Source: Astragalus membranaceus
Taxonomy: Eukaryota; Streptophyta; Magnoliopsida; Fabales; Fabaceae
NCBI GenBank assembly: GCA_039519185.1
Contig: CM076847.1
Location: forward strand, 47,313,708-47,377,707
DNA length: 64,000 nucleotides
Reading direction: 5' to 3'
Below the pieces are notes generated by a model that saw only the letters and a program-made list of their open reading frames with translations, was not told the DNA's origin and ran no database searches. Position numbers and translations under genes: made by a program. Shown here one piece after another: positions 36,061 through 46,004 of the stretch (position 1 is its first letter; each line of letters starts with the position of its first letter).

Positions 36061-37885
36061 AGTGTTCGCTTTGGCAGGTGAAGAGCCTACTGAAGATGAT
36101 GGACTTATTAGAGGTACGTGCTTCATTAATGGTACTCCTTTAAAATCTATTGTTGATACTGGTGCAACTCATTGCTTTATTGCCGCTGATTGTTGTAAGA
36201 AATTGAGTCTTGTATTGTCTGCTATGAATGGAGAGATGGTTGTCGACACTCCAGCTAAGGGGTCGGTAACTACTTCTCTGGTGTGCTCTCAGTGTCCCTT
36301 GTCGATCTTCGACAGAGACTTTGTTGTGGATTTTGTTTGTTTGCCGTTGAGCGGATTGGATGTAATCTTGGGTATGAACTGGTTAGAGCATAACCATGTC
36401 CATATTAATTGTCGTAGCAAGTCGGTGAGTTTTGGAGGAGAGGAGTCTGGTCTGTTATCTGCTAGTCAGTTGCGGAAGTTGAAGAAGGAAGGAGTTCAGT
36501 TATTCTCGCTGATGGCATCGTTGTCTGTTGAGAATCAAGCCATCATTGAAGAGTTGCAGGTAGTGCGCGAGTTTCCTGACGTTTTCCCTGATGATATTCC
36601 AAGTGTACCGCCAGAGAGGGAAGTTGAATTCTCTATTGATCTTGTACCTGGTACCAAGCCTGTTTCTATGGCACCGTACAGGATGTCCGCATCCGAATTG
36701 TCAGAGTTGAAGAAGCAACTTGAGGATCTGCTCGAGAAGAAGTTTGTGAGGCCGAGTGTATCGCTGTGGGGAGCTCCTGTGTTGTTAGTTAAAAAGAAGG
36801 ATGGTAGTATGAGACTCTGTGTGGATTATCGACAATTGAATAAGGTGACAATTAAGAACAAGTATCCACTTCCGAGGATAGACGATTTGATGGATCAGTT
36901 GGTGGATGCTCAAGTATTCAGTAAGATTGATTTGAGATCGGGTTATCATCAGATCAATGTGAAGGACGAAGATATTCAGAAGACGGCTTTCAGAACCCGT
37001 TATGGTCATTATGAGAATTCGGTGATGCCGTTCGGTGTTACCAACGCACCTGGAGTATTTATGGAATATATGAATCGTATTTTTCATACTTACTTGGATC
37101 GGTTTGTGGTGGTATTCATCGATGACATTCTGATTTACTCTAAATCGGAAGAAGAGCATGCAGAGCATCTGAGGTTAGTATTGGAGGTACTGAAGGAAAA
37201 GAAACTGTATGCGAAGTTGTCAAAGTGTGAGTTCTGGTTGAAGGAAGTGAGTTTTCTCTGTCATGTCATTTCTGGTAGTGGCATTGCGGTGGATCCGTCA
37301 AAAGTAGAAGCAGTGTTGAATTGGGAAGCTCCGAAGTCGGCTACTGAAATTAGAAGCTTTTTGGGATTGGCCGGCTATTATAGAAGATTCATTGAAGGTT
37401 TCTCTAAGTTAGCACTTCCGTTAACTCAGTTAACCTGCAAAGGAAAGGCTTTTGTTTGGGACGCCCGTTGTGAAGAAAGTTTCTTGGAATTGAAGAATAG
37501 ATTGACAACGTCTCCTGTCTTGACGTTGCCCAATCCGGAAGGGTCGTTTGTGGTGTATTGTGATGCTTCAAAAATGGGTTTAGGTGGTGTGCTTATGCAA
37601 GATGGGAAGGTTATTGCGTATGCGTCGACGCAGTTAAGAGTTCATGAGAAGAATTATCCAACGCATGACTTAGAACTAGCTGCAGTGGTCTTTGTGCTGA
37701 AGGTTTGGAGGCACTATCTCTATGGTTCCAGATTTGAGGTGTTTAGTGACCATAAGAGCTTGAAATATTTGTTTGACCAGAAGGAGTTGAATATGAGACA
37801 GCGGCGATGGTTGGAGTTGTTGAAGGACTATGATTTCGGTTTGAACTATCACCCAGGCAAAGCTAATGTCGTGGCTGATGTTTGA
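36060..37885 (+). pseudogene. Tekay-like protease, RT and RNase H
   Basis: Continues in frame from the zinc knuckles. Aspartic protease motif SIVDTGATHCFI is at about 36147-36182. RT motifs: LCVDYRQLN, KIDLRSGYHQI, MPFGVTNAPG and the catalytic FIDD (about 37118-37131). RNase H follows, with YCDASKMGLGGVLMQDG and SDHKSLKYLF, ending in GKANVVAD. A one-base deletion just after (about 37879) causes the stop at 37883-37885. RT and RNase H catalytic residues look intact. Confidence 0.93.
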
Positions 37886-39492
37886 GCTGGAAGACTTTGC
37901 ATATGTCGGCGATGATGGTTAAGGAGTTAGAGCTGATTGAGGACTTCAGAGATATAAGTCTGGTTTGTGAAGTGACACCCCAGAGTGTTAAATTCGGATT
38001 GTTAAAGATTGGTAATGATTTTCTGAACAGCATCAGAGAGGCCCAGAAATCAAATGTTAAGCTAGTAGACTTGATGCTTGGGAGTGATCATTCTAAGGAT
38101 GAGGATTTCAGGTCAGATTCCCAAGGTGTGTTGAGGTTCCGTGGTAGAATTTGCATTCCTGATGATGCAGACATGAAGAGAGCCATTCTTGAAGAGAGTC
38201 ACAGGAGTAAGTTAAGTATTCATCCGGGAGCTACAAAGATGTAACAAGACCTGAAGAAGTTGTTTTGGTGGCCTGGTATGAAGCGAGATGTGGCGCAGTT
38301 CGTTTATGCATGTTTGACTTGCCAGAAGTCAAAGGTCGAGCATCAGAAGCCAGCTGGGTTGATGCAACCGTTAGAAATTCCAGAGTGGAATTGGGATAGC
38401 ATTTCGATGGACTTTGTGACGGGATTGCCTAATACTGCGAGAGGGTATGATGCAATTTGGGTGATTGTTGACAGGTTAACGAAATCGTCTCATTTTGTTC
38501 CTATCACCATCACGTATCCGGTGTCGAAGTTGGCGGAGATTTATATCTGGGAGATTGTGAAGCTTCATGGAGTTCCTATGAGTATTGTTTCGGATAGAGA
38601 TCCGAGGTTCACTTTAGATTTCTGGAAGAGTTTGCAAGAGAAGTTGGGATCTAAGTTGAGGTTGAGTTCGGCATATCATCCTCAGACAGATGGTCAGTCA
38701 GAGAGGACAATTCAGTCATTAGAAGATTTGTTGAGGGCTTGTGTCTTGGAACAAGGAGGTTCGTGGGATTCCTACCTTCCACTGATAGAGTTCACGTATA
38801 ACAACAGTTACCATTCTAGTATTGGGATGGCACCTTTTGAAGCATTATATGGTCGGAAGTGTAGAACCCCGCTGTGCTGGTATGAGTCTGGAGAGAGTGT
38901 GGTGCTTGGACCGGAGATTGTTCGACAGACTACTGAAAAGGTGAAGTTGATTCGTGAGAAGATGAAGGCTTCACAGAGTCGACAGAAGAGTTATCACGAC
39001 AAGCAAGGGAAAGATTTAGAGTTTCAAGCGGGTGAGCATGTATTTTTGAGAGTCACTCCAGTGACCGGTGTTCGACGCGCTTTGAAGTCGAAGAAGCTCA
39101 CTCCTCGTTTCATTGGTCCGTATCAGATTTCAGAGAGAGTCGGGAATGTTGCATATAGAGTGGCTTTACCGCCTAACCTTTCGAATTTGCATGACGTGTT
39201 TCATGTGTCGCAACTTCGGAAGTACATTTCAGATCCATCTCATGTAATCTGCTTGGATGAGGTGGAGGTACGGGATAATCTCACGGTGGAGATGATGTCT
39301 GTACGAATCGAAGATCATGAGGTAAAAATTCTAAGAGGAAAGGAGATTGCGTTGGTGAAAGTAGTCTGGCTAGGAACTGCCGGAGAGAGCATGACGTGGG
39401 AGCTGGAGAGCAAGATGCGGGAATCCTATCCCGAGCTGTTTGAATCAGGCAAATTTCGAGGACGAAATATTCTAAGTGGGGGAGAGTTGTAA
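37886..39492 (+). pseudogene. Tekay-like integrase with chromodomain-like tail
   Basis: In the frame downstream of the one-base loss, the linker (LHMSAMMVKELEL) and the zinc domain start are read, then a TAA at 38242-38244 interrupts where a tyrosine codon is expected. The same frame resumes and runs to 39492. It shows the HHCC remainder (CLTCQKSK), core aspartates in MDFVTGLP and VSDRDPRF, the downstream glutamate in DGQSERTIQ, a GPYQISERVG block, and a C-terminal segment KVVWLGTAGESMTWELE like the Tekay chromodomain. The chromodomain is thought to steer insertion to heterochromatin. Stop at 39490-39492 overlaps the LTR start. Confidence 0.92.
39472..39487 (+). promoter_or_regulatory. Polypurine tract of the Tekay-like element
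   Basis: Purine-rich AAGTGGGGGAGAGT directly before the TGTAATGCC start of the 3' LTR. It overlaps the end of the integrase frame. Confidence 0.8.
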
Positions 39493-42008
39493 TGCCCAAA
39501 TAATTTAATTATTTATTTAATTAAATTATTTAAGTATTTTATTAGTATAGTCATATTAAAATAATAATATGATGTTTTTTTTTTAAATCAGGGAGTGGTG
39601 TTTAGTAATTAAGCTGAGTAGTAGACGGGGGCCCGTGATCCAAGAGCCCAATGGCATAGGCGCATGAAGGAGAGTATTGGCTAGGGTCTGGTCATTTGCG
39701 CATTTTTGAGAAAAAGGAAGAGAGATTGCGAAGAGAGAAGAGAAGGGTGGAGGCGCAACCAAGGAGAAAGAGGAGAGGAGCTCTTGTTGCTGTGGTTCCT
39801 TGGAGTTGTCGTGCAAGGGGATCTCGTAATCGGCAAATCTAAGATAAGGGTGGGTTCTACTTTATAATAGGGTGTATGATGGGGGTTATGTGGGAGTTAG
39901 GCTCTAGGTTGCCCCTTTGATTTTGTTTGGTGTTGATTTGATGATGTTAGAACGTATTCATAATGATTGTAATTGGTATTTGGTGATTGATCATGGTGAA
40001 AGTTTGGTGTTTGGTGCAATTTGGTGATGTTGTCATAGTTGCTGGAAAAGGCGCCTGCTCCTGGGCGCCATGTCTATATGTTGTTGCTGTCTTAGTTGCT
40101 GGAAACGGCACCCTGCTCCTGGGCGCCAAGTCTGTGTCGTGTTGCGTTTCTGTTGAAGGCGCCCTGCTCCTAGGTGCCATGTCTGTTTTGTTGCTGATTG
40201 CTGTAGGAGCCCTGTCCCTGGGCGCCATGCCTGTCTGGTTGCTGATTGTTGCCAAGTCTGATGTTGTTGCTGTGGTGCTAGGTGCCCTGCTCCTGGGCGC
40301 CATGTCTGTCTGTGTTGCTGTTGTGCTAGGCGCCCTGCTCCTGGGCGCCATGTCTGTTTGTGCTGTTGTTGCACTAGGTGTAACAGCCCAGGTCCACCGC
40401 AGCGGCCACCCCGGTCCCACTGTTACCTCACGGTCTTCTCTACCCCTCTTGTAGAGTTTTTGCCTTCCGTGGGAATCGAACCTTGCACCTGAGGCATAAG
40501 TGCAAGTTAAACCCCCTTCCCACTACCAATTGAGCGCGCGCTCAATTGGTAGTGGGAAGGGGGTTTAACTTGCACTTATGCCTCAGGTGCAAGGTTCGAT
40601 TCCCACGGAAGGCAAAAATTCTACAAGGGGGGTAGAGAAGACCGTGAGGTAACAGTGGGACCGGGGTGGCCGCTGCGGTGGACCTGGGCTGTTACACTAG
40701 GCGCCCTGTTGCTGGGCGCCAGTTCCTGTTGTGTTGTTGTTGCACTTGGCGCCCTGTTGCTGGGTGCCCGTTTCTGTTGTTGCTGTTGCCTGCTAGGCGC
40801 CCAGTTACTGGGCGCCAGTTTCTGTTGTTGCTGTTGCCTGCTAGGCGCCCTGTTGCTGGGCGCCAGTTTCTGTTGTTGCTGTTGCCTGCTAGGCGCTCTG
40901 TTGCTGGGCGGCAGTTTCTGTCCGTCGATGTTGCCTGTTGGCGCCTTGTTGCTGGGCGCCAGTTCCTGTTTTGCTGCTGATGCTGTTGGTTCCTTGTTGC
41001 TGGGCGCCAGTTCCTGCCTTGTCAGTTTTGTTGCTGGGCGCCCTCCTGGGCGCCATTTTCTGTGTTGTTGGCTTGCTGGGCGCCATCAAGGGCGCCATTT
41101 TCTGGTGGTCTGGAGCGCCTGGGTGGCTGCCCCGGTGGTCGTTGGCATTGGTGTTGTAAAGTCGTTGTCGTTTCAGGTGATGTAAATTGTTGTTGCCATT
41201 GATGTTGTAAATTTATTGGTGTCTTTGGTGTCGGTGGTTGTTGATCAAGTTGTTAGACTGTCCTATAGGTGTAGGTGCATTGGTGATTATCGGTGCTATC
41301 GGTGCTGTTGATTGTCTCTGGTGCATTGTTCATAGTGTCGCATATATTTCATATGCATTATTTTGGTGATGATGGCTTCGGCCTTTGAGCTATAGGTGAT
41401 GATACAGGTGATGATGCCCTTATTGGCTATTTTATTGGTTATGATTGGTACCACATGCATATACCCGTTGGTGTGGGTTGCATCTCTTTCATTTACTCAT
41501 GACGTTGGTGATGATTCTTGGTGATTGTGATTTGAGGTTGTTATGAAGTGGTAGACATAGTTGTCGTAACTCTAGCATATTGCCTATCATATATGCTATT
41601 ATAATGTTAGATATCTCACCCCTTCTGTTTGAATGTTACCCCTATGCTGGTAACGTGCAGGTGATTGCGAGTGAAGGCATGTCTACCTTCGCTATTCGAG
41701 TCGGTGTCGTCGCTCGGATACGTAGCACTCGGGGGGATGAACGCTAGTTTTATTAGATGTCTCTATTACTTAAATTTCGGAAGTTTTATGGTGATGTTAT
41801 AATTATTCAATTGAACCTTGATTTTTATTCCGCTGCGTGGTGATGTTATGACGTGCTATGTGTCGCACTATTTTAATGGTGAAATTTTATTATTGGCGTG
41901 TGTTGTTTTAACGGTGTAAATGTGGCATCCCTTGTGGGTGTATTGAAAAACGTTTTTGAAAACTCTGATTTTTGTCAAAAAATTTCCGGGTAGAAAAGGG
42001 GTGTTACA
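39488..42008 (+). repeat. 3' LTR of the Tekay-like element
   Basis: 2521 bp, TGTAATGCC to GGGTGTTACA. After removing the 318 bp palindrome and its duplication it is shorter than the 5' LTR because minisatellite units (for example around 40175 and 40247) and a segment near 41300 are missing. Unique parts differ from the 5' LTR by scattered substitutions. Confidence 0.93.
40379..40696. mobile_element. 318-bp palindromic element with two head-to-head tRNA-like promoters
   Basis: Starts TGTAACAGCCCAGG and ends CCTGGGCTGTTACA; the two 159 bp arms are reverse complements with only two mismatches seen (in the CTCTTGTAGAG/CTACAAGGGG area) and a dyad centre between 40537 and 40538 (TTGAGCGC/GCGCTCAA). 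Each arm carries a tRNA-like internal promoter: A-box-like GCTCAATTGGT (40540-40550 on plus; mirrored at 40525-40535 on minus) and B box GGTTCGATTCC (40593-40603 on plus; mirrored 40472-40482 on minus). Flanks repeat CTAGG (40374-40378, 40697-40701), and the 5' LTR keeps the empty site. No ORF. It could be an inverted SINE dimer or a foldback element with LTR-like ends. Confidence 0.9.
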
Positions 42009-43600
42009 CCTATGACTACAACGTCAAGGCGGTCATACCCACTACTCCAACGATAAATCAAGATCCATCTAACTCTGGGTAAGAGGATGCAAGTTCCCTC
42101 GCATCTTGGGAAATAGCTAAAGTCTAGTTAGGGTACCCCACGTGTTTTGTACACCACCACAACGCTACCCCGCTTAGAACGCCCCCACTGGGCCTACCCG
42201 CAAGGCCGGGTCGTGGCCATCTCTATCACTAATCCCATAACGGTTTGCTTACCACCCAATCTATCATTCTTACCATCCTTGAGTTACGACTCGCCCATAC
42301 TGCGACAAAGTTCGCCCATACTGCGACAAAGTTCGCCCATACTGCGACAAAGTTCCTCCTACAATTTCAACTATTGACGTACAGCTCGCCCATATTGCGA
42401 AGAGTCCTTGCCCATACTACGACAAGGTTCCTCTTACAACACGACTCGCCCATGCTACGACAAGGTTCCTCCAAATCACGATCACGAAGATGCAGCTCGT
42501 CCATACTACAACGAGTTCTTGCCAATGCTGCGACAAGATTCTTCAACACGAACTAGCTAGTTAATCATCAACGAAGGATGACTTGCCCATTGTGCAACAA
42601 GTTTTCCATAACAATACACACAATACCATTCAGCAATCACAACAAAGCAGGAATGACGTCAAATCACTTAATAATGTTAATGATTCCGAGTCGATCTTAG
42701 CTACATTAATCGGTACTAAGATGTCGGTCTAGAACTTAAACGATATTAACTTTGTATCATTTAGACTTACCTATCATTCTAATCCATTAGCACTTTAACT
42801 TTTATAACAAACAGTTCATTCTCATTTAAGTGATGTATAATTACTTATGAGTCATGCCCAGGTCATATCTACTCAACTATGTTTGGGGCTCATTATCTAT
42901 CGTCTATAACTTAATTAACTTCGCTAAGCTATTAAGTGTGCTACATTTAGTTACAGTCATCCAATTCATTTAGTTACAGTCATCCGAATAATCTAATTAC
43001 CAACATCCAAATCCAAATCAAATAGTTACAGTCATTCGAATTATTTACAGTCATCCAAATTGTATAAATCGAATAAATACAAAAAAAAATAGGAATAGCG
43101 ATAATCAATACTATTATAGTCCTATCCTCTATTCCCCATATAGAAAAGAAACCCTTTACGCCCATACCTGATATCGAAGTGTGTCCCGATAGCGAATCGG
43201 CGAAGAGAAATCACGAGCTCTCGAGCGTTATTTAATTCCAACCGGACCATGTGTGGCTCGAATACGTACTATTCGATATGAAACAGTGGTGCCGGTGGTT
43301 CGAAAACATGATCAGAGAACAAAAGATCATCAACTCTTATTAGATTATGGAGGATTTTCCCGTGGAGATTATCCGGTGGTAGGTGAAAACAGTTCTCCGA
43401 TGAGAATAGTGGCCAACACGACATCGTTCCTTTTCGATTTCTTTCTCAAGAGTGTTGCAACATGATTCTAAGCCACAACAAAATGTCACCAAGATGCAGT
43501 GGTTATAACATCTAACACAATGAGAAACAATGATTATCGCACATGGCCTATATGTGTGTTACGATTTCAATGTTACGGTCAAAATAATGCAATGTCTACT
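42009..43600. mobile_element. Right half of the older interrupted LTR-type repeat
   Basis: Continues the sequence broken at 32663. It includes a CCCGCTTAGAACGCCCCC block, the minisatellite at 42292-42600, AT-rich sequence with repeated TTACAGTCATCC (42952-43055), and GC-moderate sequence to about 43600. No coding similarity. It looks like a long LTR but no terminus was located on this side. Confidence 0.45.
42292..42600. repeat. 21-bp minisatellite, three exact units then decayed copies
   Basis: CGCCCATACTGCGACAAAGTT repeats without change at 42292, 42313 and 42334 (described as a 21 bp unit with core CCCATACTGCGACAA). Diverged copies with CCCATACTACGACAAGG and similar words continue to about 42600. 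Confidence 0.85.
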
Positions 43601-43624
43601 AGGGCCACTATTGCAAACCAACTA

Positions 43625-43870
43625 CACTACAACATTTGTACCCTTCGGCAACGCCTAATCTTGGAATGCCAAAAAAACCGTTGCCTCAGACATCCATGGC
43701 AACGTTTTTTTGACCCCGTTGCTGATTCATTTTTTTTAATTATTTTATTAGCAATGGTTCAAAACCGTTGCCATATGGTCTACAGCAACGATTTTTTGTT
43801 TAATCATTAGCCAACGGCTCAGAAACGTTGCCATATGTTAAAATATTAAAAAAATAAAAATTTAGGCGCT
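43625..43870 (+). mobile_element. One end of a CACTA-type transposon
   Basis: Begins CACTACAACATTTG, preceded by CTA as a possible 3 bp duplication. It is followed by repeated inverted words of the AACGG/CCGTTGCC type (43677, 43693, 43750, 43767, 43814), like CACTA subterminal repeats. No matching CACTA end (TGTAGTG) was found downstream, so the element is truncated or its other end is not recognisable. No transposase. Confidence 0.5.
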
Positions 43871-43935
43871 AAATACTACTGCGTGAATTCCCAATATTTT
43901 TTGTGCAAAACTAAAAAATCAACACCAAAAATTTA

Positions 43936-44149
43936 AGGGTGCTTCTAGGGTGAGAAAGCAAATCAAATCTCTCACCGGTGAAACACTAAAATTGACCGTT
44001 GGATATTGTTTAAAATGCCATAAATGGTTAAGATTGAATCTACCAATATTAAATTTCAACCATTGATGAATTTTTGTACTACATTCAACGTTCAATTTTA
44101 GTGTTTCACCAGTAAAAATTTAATTTGCTCTTTCACCCTAAAAACACCT
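43936..44149. mobile_element. 214-bp MITE with 8-bp target duplication
   Basis: Ends AGGGTGCTTCTAGGGTG and (reverse complement of the right end) AGGTGTTTTTAGGGTG. The arms remain complementary for about 75 bp, with GTGAAACACTAAAATTGA conserved in both. Flanked by AAAATTTA on both sides (43928-43935, 44150-44157). Eight-base duplications point to hAT-type transposase, but a Mutator relation cannot be excluded. No ORF. Confidence 0.8.
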
Positions 44150-44169
44150 AAAATTTAATCAACACAAAA

Positions 44170-44579
44170 CAAAAATCACCCATACTCTCGCTCACACTCA
44201 CACCCTCAGAAAACTCACTCTCAGAAACTCACTCTCACACATACTCCCAGAAAACAAAAATCACTCTCACTCTTAGAAGCTCACTCTCAGAAACTCACTC
44301 TCACTCTCACTCGAACTCACCCTCACTCTCAGAAACTCACATCAGAAAATCATAACGCGAACTCACTCTCACTCGAACTCACCCTCACTCGAACTCACCC
44401 TCACTCTCACTCGAACTCACTCTAACGCGAACTCACCCTCACGCGAACTCACATCTCCTCCCTCAAGCGAACGATTTTGATTTCATCAAAAATTCATCTC
44501 CTTCCTCCCTTTCTCTCAAGCAACGATTTTGGTTATTCAGTTTCGTTTCTCCCTCCCACCTAGCGATTTTGATTTCAGG

Positions 44580-44637
<58 letters not shown>
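44170..44637 (+). repeat. CTCACT-rich minisatellite and (CT)n microsatellite
   Basis: 44170-44460 is a degenerate array of CTCACTCTCA and GAACTCACCCTCA words. 44583-44637 is a pure CT run of about 27 units. The pyrimidine-rich run resembles a plant 5' UTR but no gene follows. The open frame crossing it is rejected. Confidence 0.9.
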
Positions 44638-44640
<3 letters not shown>

Positions 44641-45790
44641 TTAGTGTTTACGGTGAATCAAGGTTTTTATTTAGGGTTCACAACTTCAGATTGGAACTGA
44701 AAGTAGAAATTGTTTTAGGGTTTTGGTTCCCCTCTTTCCTAATTAAGTTATATAATTACTTCTATGGAAAAGGTATATCACTTTCTAAGTATAAATATAA
44801 GTATGAATAAGAAGTATATACTCACATGAATTACAAGAACAGGACAACTCAAAAATCGAAATTTACCAATGTTCTGCATCAAGAGAAAGAAAGCAAGATT
44901 AAAATAGACCAAAATTGATAGAGGTAGAACCTTATATGTGTCAAACCAGTATCTCCTTAGAACAGGATATTTTCATTACAGGAAGTCTTAACCCACAAAT
45001 GCCAAGGCAGCACCAAAATTTAACCCACCAAAGCCAAGGCAACACCAAAAAGTAATGAAATAACTTGATTATAATATAAAGTCCTAAACAGATACTGCAT
45101 CAATAAAAAAAGATCAAGCTTCAATCTAATTTCACATACCCATTTTAGACCCAATGTAGCAGACAACATTTTAAACCTTTTTATTGTATACTCAGAAGGA
45201 AATTTGATGAGAATCTTACATGTGAAAGTTTAAAAAACTTTATGCCAGCTTTAAATATGTAGCATTTCGCATCAGAAGAAAACTTTATCAGAACCTTTTT
45301 AATGTATACTTGGATGGTTATTCAAAGATGCTTCAAACCAACCAAATATCAAACTTGCCACATTTGCACACACCGTAGCTAATACACACTTATACTAACA
45401 CACTCAATAAGATTAAATGCTATGACATAGCCTATGACAGATGCTATATCCCGCTCCCATTCCATTGACAGAAAAATTTTCAAGAAAAAATATAGTAGAA
45501 GTGTCTTTGCAGGTACCACCCCACATCGGATCGGAGCGGAGTTCGGATTGACCAAGAACATTTCTACCAACTATCTCGGATCAGACTTGGTATCTAAGAT
45601 CGGATACCGGTTCGGTACAGATCAGATACTATTAACTAAATTCATACATAATTCGAACAAACGTTAAAGCTTCTCAAGCAATGAATCAAACTAAACAAAT
45701 TAAAAGTAGACATTAAAACGTAAGCGTAACTGAAATCCAAAGGCAGCAAACAAAGCTTGAAAAAATAAACCATATATATGGAGATTCCGA
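44638..45790. other. No recognised gene
   Basis: AT-rich intergenic sequence. At 44980-45060 a short direct repeat around CCAAGGCAGCACCAAAA/CCAAGGCAACACCAAAA is seen. 45520-45630 has CGGATC-type words. No coding similarity, RNA gene or complete element was found. Confidence 0.5.
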
Positions 45791-45802
45791 AAGGTTCCCA
45801 TC

Positions 45803-45808
45803 TTTATT
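45803..45808 (-). terminator. Candidate polyadenylation signal of the P450 gene
   Basis: AATAAA on the minus strand, 197 bases beyond the P450 stop codon. This would give a 3' UTR of about 215-230 nt, ordinary for a plant gene. Plant signals are weakly conserved, so this is provisional. Confidence 0.5.
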
Positions 45809-46004
45809 GAATATGACCATTACAATAACATGTTCAACATATGAATTCAAATTAACTTACTCTTCTTATTATTTGGAACAATGGGGTCATATATAATACC
45901 AAACAATAACAACAAAGAAGGAAGTTATAGGTCTCTTAGAGAGTTGTACAAAACAAGATTTATTTGTAACCAAGTGGCTCAGAATCTTGATCTTGCTTAA
46001 TTAG

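Larger units (their letters stand above)
32664..42008 (+). mobile_element. Tekay/Del-like chromodomain Ty3/gypsy element, complete structure
   Basis: A 9345 bp plus-strand element with TGTAA...TTACA LTRs, exact CCTAT duplication (32659-32663, 42009-42013), tRNA-Met primer site, gag with three zinc knuckles, protease, RT, RNase H, integrase with a chromodomain-like tail, and a polypurine tract. Coding capacity is broken by a deletion/frameshift in gag, a one-base loss after RNase H and a nonsense codon before integrase. LTRs differ by a few per cent in unique parts plus array-length changes, so it is fairly young. Its 3' LTR holds a separate palindromic insertion. Confidence 0.95.

Noticed and set aside
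40470..40605. A pair of genuine tRNA genes
   Set aside because: A and B boxes are present, but the T-stem and acceptor pairing are poor and no tRNA fold could be made; treated as tRNA-derived promoter in a mobile element.
40379..40696. Cassandra-type TRIM
   Set aside because: Terminal bases are similar, but no 5S-like sequence is present and the element is a palindrome rather than a pair of direct LTRs.
44529..44810. ORF across the CT microsatellite
   Set aside because: The frame is open mainly because of the CT run; no similarity to a known protein.
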